Assembly (NCBI GenBank): GCA_964602655.1
Contig: CAZRSF010000034.1
Location: 1 to 61,117 of the forward strand
Reading direction: 5' to 3'
DNA: 61,117 nucleotides
From: Moduliflexus sp964602655
GTDB taxonomy: Bacteria; Moduliflexota; Moduliflexia; Moduliflexales; Moduliflexaceae
Position 1 is the stretch's first letter. Each line of letters begins with the position of its first letter. Positions 60,009-61,117 of the stretch are shown here, in pieces. The translations under genes and the position numbers were made by a program. The notes beneath the pieces were generated by a model, which saw nothing but the letters and a program-made list of their open reading frames with translations, had not been told where the DNA came from and made no database searches.

Positions 60009-60992
60009 TCAAACCAGGATATCCTGATACAGCGCGTCAAGCGCCGGTTCGTCGCTCTGTTCGGAAAACGTGACCGCGTCGCTGCTGATGGTGATACATT
60101 CCTGATCAAGCGCCTCAAATTCGTCCGCAGTCAGCATCGCCTGCTCAATCATGCTCTCTTTCAGCATCATAATCGGATCGCGTTCTTTTTGCTGCTCGAC
60201 TTCCTCTTTACTGCGATATTTCGCCGGATCGCTCATCGAATGGCCGCGATAGCGATAGGTTTTGATTTCTAAAAAGCCGGGCAAGCCTTCGTTGCGAGCG
60301 CGTTCGACCATTGCCGCCGTTTCTTCATAGACTTCGATCACATCCATGCCATTGATCTGCTTGCCCGGAATGCTGTAGGACGCGCCCATCACCGAAAAAT
60401 CATGCACGGACGAGACGCGATGAAACGCCGTACCCATGCCGTATTGATTGTTTTCGCAAATATAAACGATTGGCAGATTCCAGATTTTGGCGAGATTCAG
60501 GCTCTCATGAAACGCGCCCTGATGAATCGCGCCGTCGCCGAAATAGCAAAGCACCGCGCCGTTTTCCTGTTTATAGCGGATTTTCAGCGCCACGCCAGTC
60601 GCCATCGGAATCTGTCCGCCGACAATCCCGTTGCCACCGTAAAAATGCTTTTCCGCGTCGAACAGGTGCATCGAACCGCCCTTGCCCCGCGAACATCCGG
60701 TCGCTTTGCCGAACAGTTCCGCCATAATCGAATTGGCGGACATACCGCAGGCAAGCGCGTGTCCGTGATCGCGATATGCCGTCAGCACGTAATCTTTTGT
60801 CATGTTTAACGTGGCAATCGTCCCGACTGCAACCGATTCCTGTCCGATATAGAGATGGCAGAATCCGCCGATTTTCTGCAAGCCATACATCTGAGCGCAT
60901 TTTTCCTCGAAGCGCCGGATCAAGACCATCTCGCGCAATAATTTCAGAAGAAACGCTTGATCATATTTCGAAATATCTCGCATTGCCGCCAT
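60009..60992 (-). CDS. pdhA: Pyruvate dehydrogenase E1 alpha subunit
   Basis: The product is 327 aa. The TPP motif is GDGAIHQGAFHES (152-164) to ENN (180-182), and substrate motifs YRDHGHALACGM and GKGGSMHLF are intact. The regulatory-loop YRYRGHSMSDPAKYR is present. This E1 alpha/beta type decarboxylates pyruvate in the complex, in contrast to homodimeric AceE. AGGAGG precedes ATG 60992. The unidentified upstream gene ends 12 bases away. Confidence 0.96.
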   Translation of the reverse strand: MAAMRDISKYDQAFLLKLLREMVLIRRFEEKCAQMYGLQKIGGFCHLYIGQESVAVGTIATLNMTKDYVLTAYRDHGHALACGMSANSIMAELFGKATGCSRGKGGSMHLFDAEKHFYGGNGIVGGQIPMATGVALKIRYKQENGAVLCYFGDGAIHQGAFHESLNLAKIWNLPIVYICENNQYGMGTAFHRVSSVHDFSVMGASYSIPGKQINGMDVIEVYEETAAMVERARNEGLPGFLEIKTYRYRGHSMSDPAKYRSKEEVEQQKERDPIMMLKESMIEQAMLTADEFEALDQECITISSDAVTFSEQSDEPALDALYQDILV

Positions 60993-61004
60993 GCTCGTCC
61001 CTCC

Positions 61005-61117
61005 TTATGCGAATGAAACGGTGTCCTTCACGCCCTTCATAGGACGGAAGTAGGTCGCTTCTTCAATAATGGTTTCCAGGACGATAAAATCGGTATGTTC
61101 CGAATTCACCCGCCAGA
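61005..61117 (-). CDS. C-terminal end of an unidentified gene (partial)
   Basis: Only the last 36 codons fall in the window, ending with EATYFRPMKGVKDTVSFA and TAA. No family is recognisable from this tail. The 12-base gap to pdhA, which holds the pdhA ribosome site, indicates co-transcription with the pdh genes. Confidence 0.6.
   Translation of the reverse strand, partial: WRVNSEHTDFIVLETIIEEATYFRPMKGVKDTVSFA

Overview
The window reads as chromosomal DNA of a Gram-negative, anaerobic or facultative bacterium of roughly 50% GC. Pointers are an ABC-exported (Wzm/Wzt) surface polysaccharide locus, an E1-E2 pyruvate dehydrogenase, a hydrogenase-4-like membrane complex, archaeal-type phosphoglycerate mutase next to threonine genes, and many perfect palindromes between genes. 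The gene mix would fit a deltaproteobacterium-like lineage or a candidate phylum such as KSB3/Modulibacteria. No marker gene settles this, so the taxonomic guess is weak.

Layout. 0-1.5 kb: small membrane protein, OsmC-like protein, duplicated DUF3096 protein. 1.8-4.8 kb: a 1000-residue hybrid sensor kinase (+ strand). 4.75-11.1 kb (minus strand): a defence and addiction cluster made of a DUF1703-type ATPase/nuclease, a single-chain restriction-modification enzyme and two VapBC-like toxin-antitoxin pairs. Each pair follows a copy of the 3' end of apgM, one authentic and one a 48-codon fragment. 11.1-14.8 kb: apgM, thrC, thrB, all on the same strand and leading into the cluster. 14.9 kb: tRNA-Leu(CAA). 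15.2-19.0 kb (+): two AT-rich multi-span GT-C-type membrane proteins. 19.0-26.3 kb (minus): six genes for a group-4-hydrogenase-like complex in which all four NiFe cysteines and all four proximal-cluster cysteines are replaced, so it is an energy-converting-hydrogenase-related (Ehr) complex and not a hydrogenase. 26.7-29.2 kb (+): a promoter, a small basic protein, a membrane-anchored FtsK-like ATPase with a C-terminal helix-turn-helix, then a structured non-coding stretch with two 10-bp direct repeats, three DnaA-box-like sites and a terminator. This resembles a small replicon or mobile-element core.

29.3-31.9 kb: phosphotransbutyrylase-like enzyme and glucose-6-phosphate dehydrogenase. 31.9-55.8 kb (all minus strand): polysaccharide locus with radical SAM/SPASM protein, about ten glycosyltransferases, FAD-dependent mutase-like protein, polysaccharide deacetylase, FkbM and class I methyltransferases, MBOAT/SGNH O-acylation pair, sulfotransferase-like protein, GDP-fucose synthase, and the Wzt/Wzm exporter. 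Many neighbours overlap by ATGA, as expected of one or a few long operons. The glycosyltransferases build the chain, the modification enzymes decorate it and Wzm/Wzt export it. 56-61.1 kb: a large HPr-domain protein and pdhC, pdhB, pdhA, then the end of an unidentified gene.

The most striking features are the cysteine-free Ehr complex, the apgM-end duplication around toxin-antitoxin modules, in-frame palindromic repeats and an AT-rich specificity segment in the restriction enzyme, the FtsK-HTH/DnaA-box segment, and nested palindromes, one inserted inside another, in several gene gaps.
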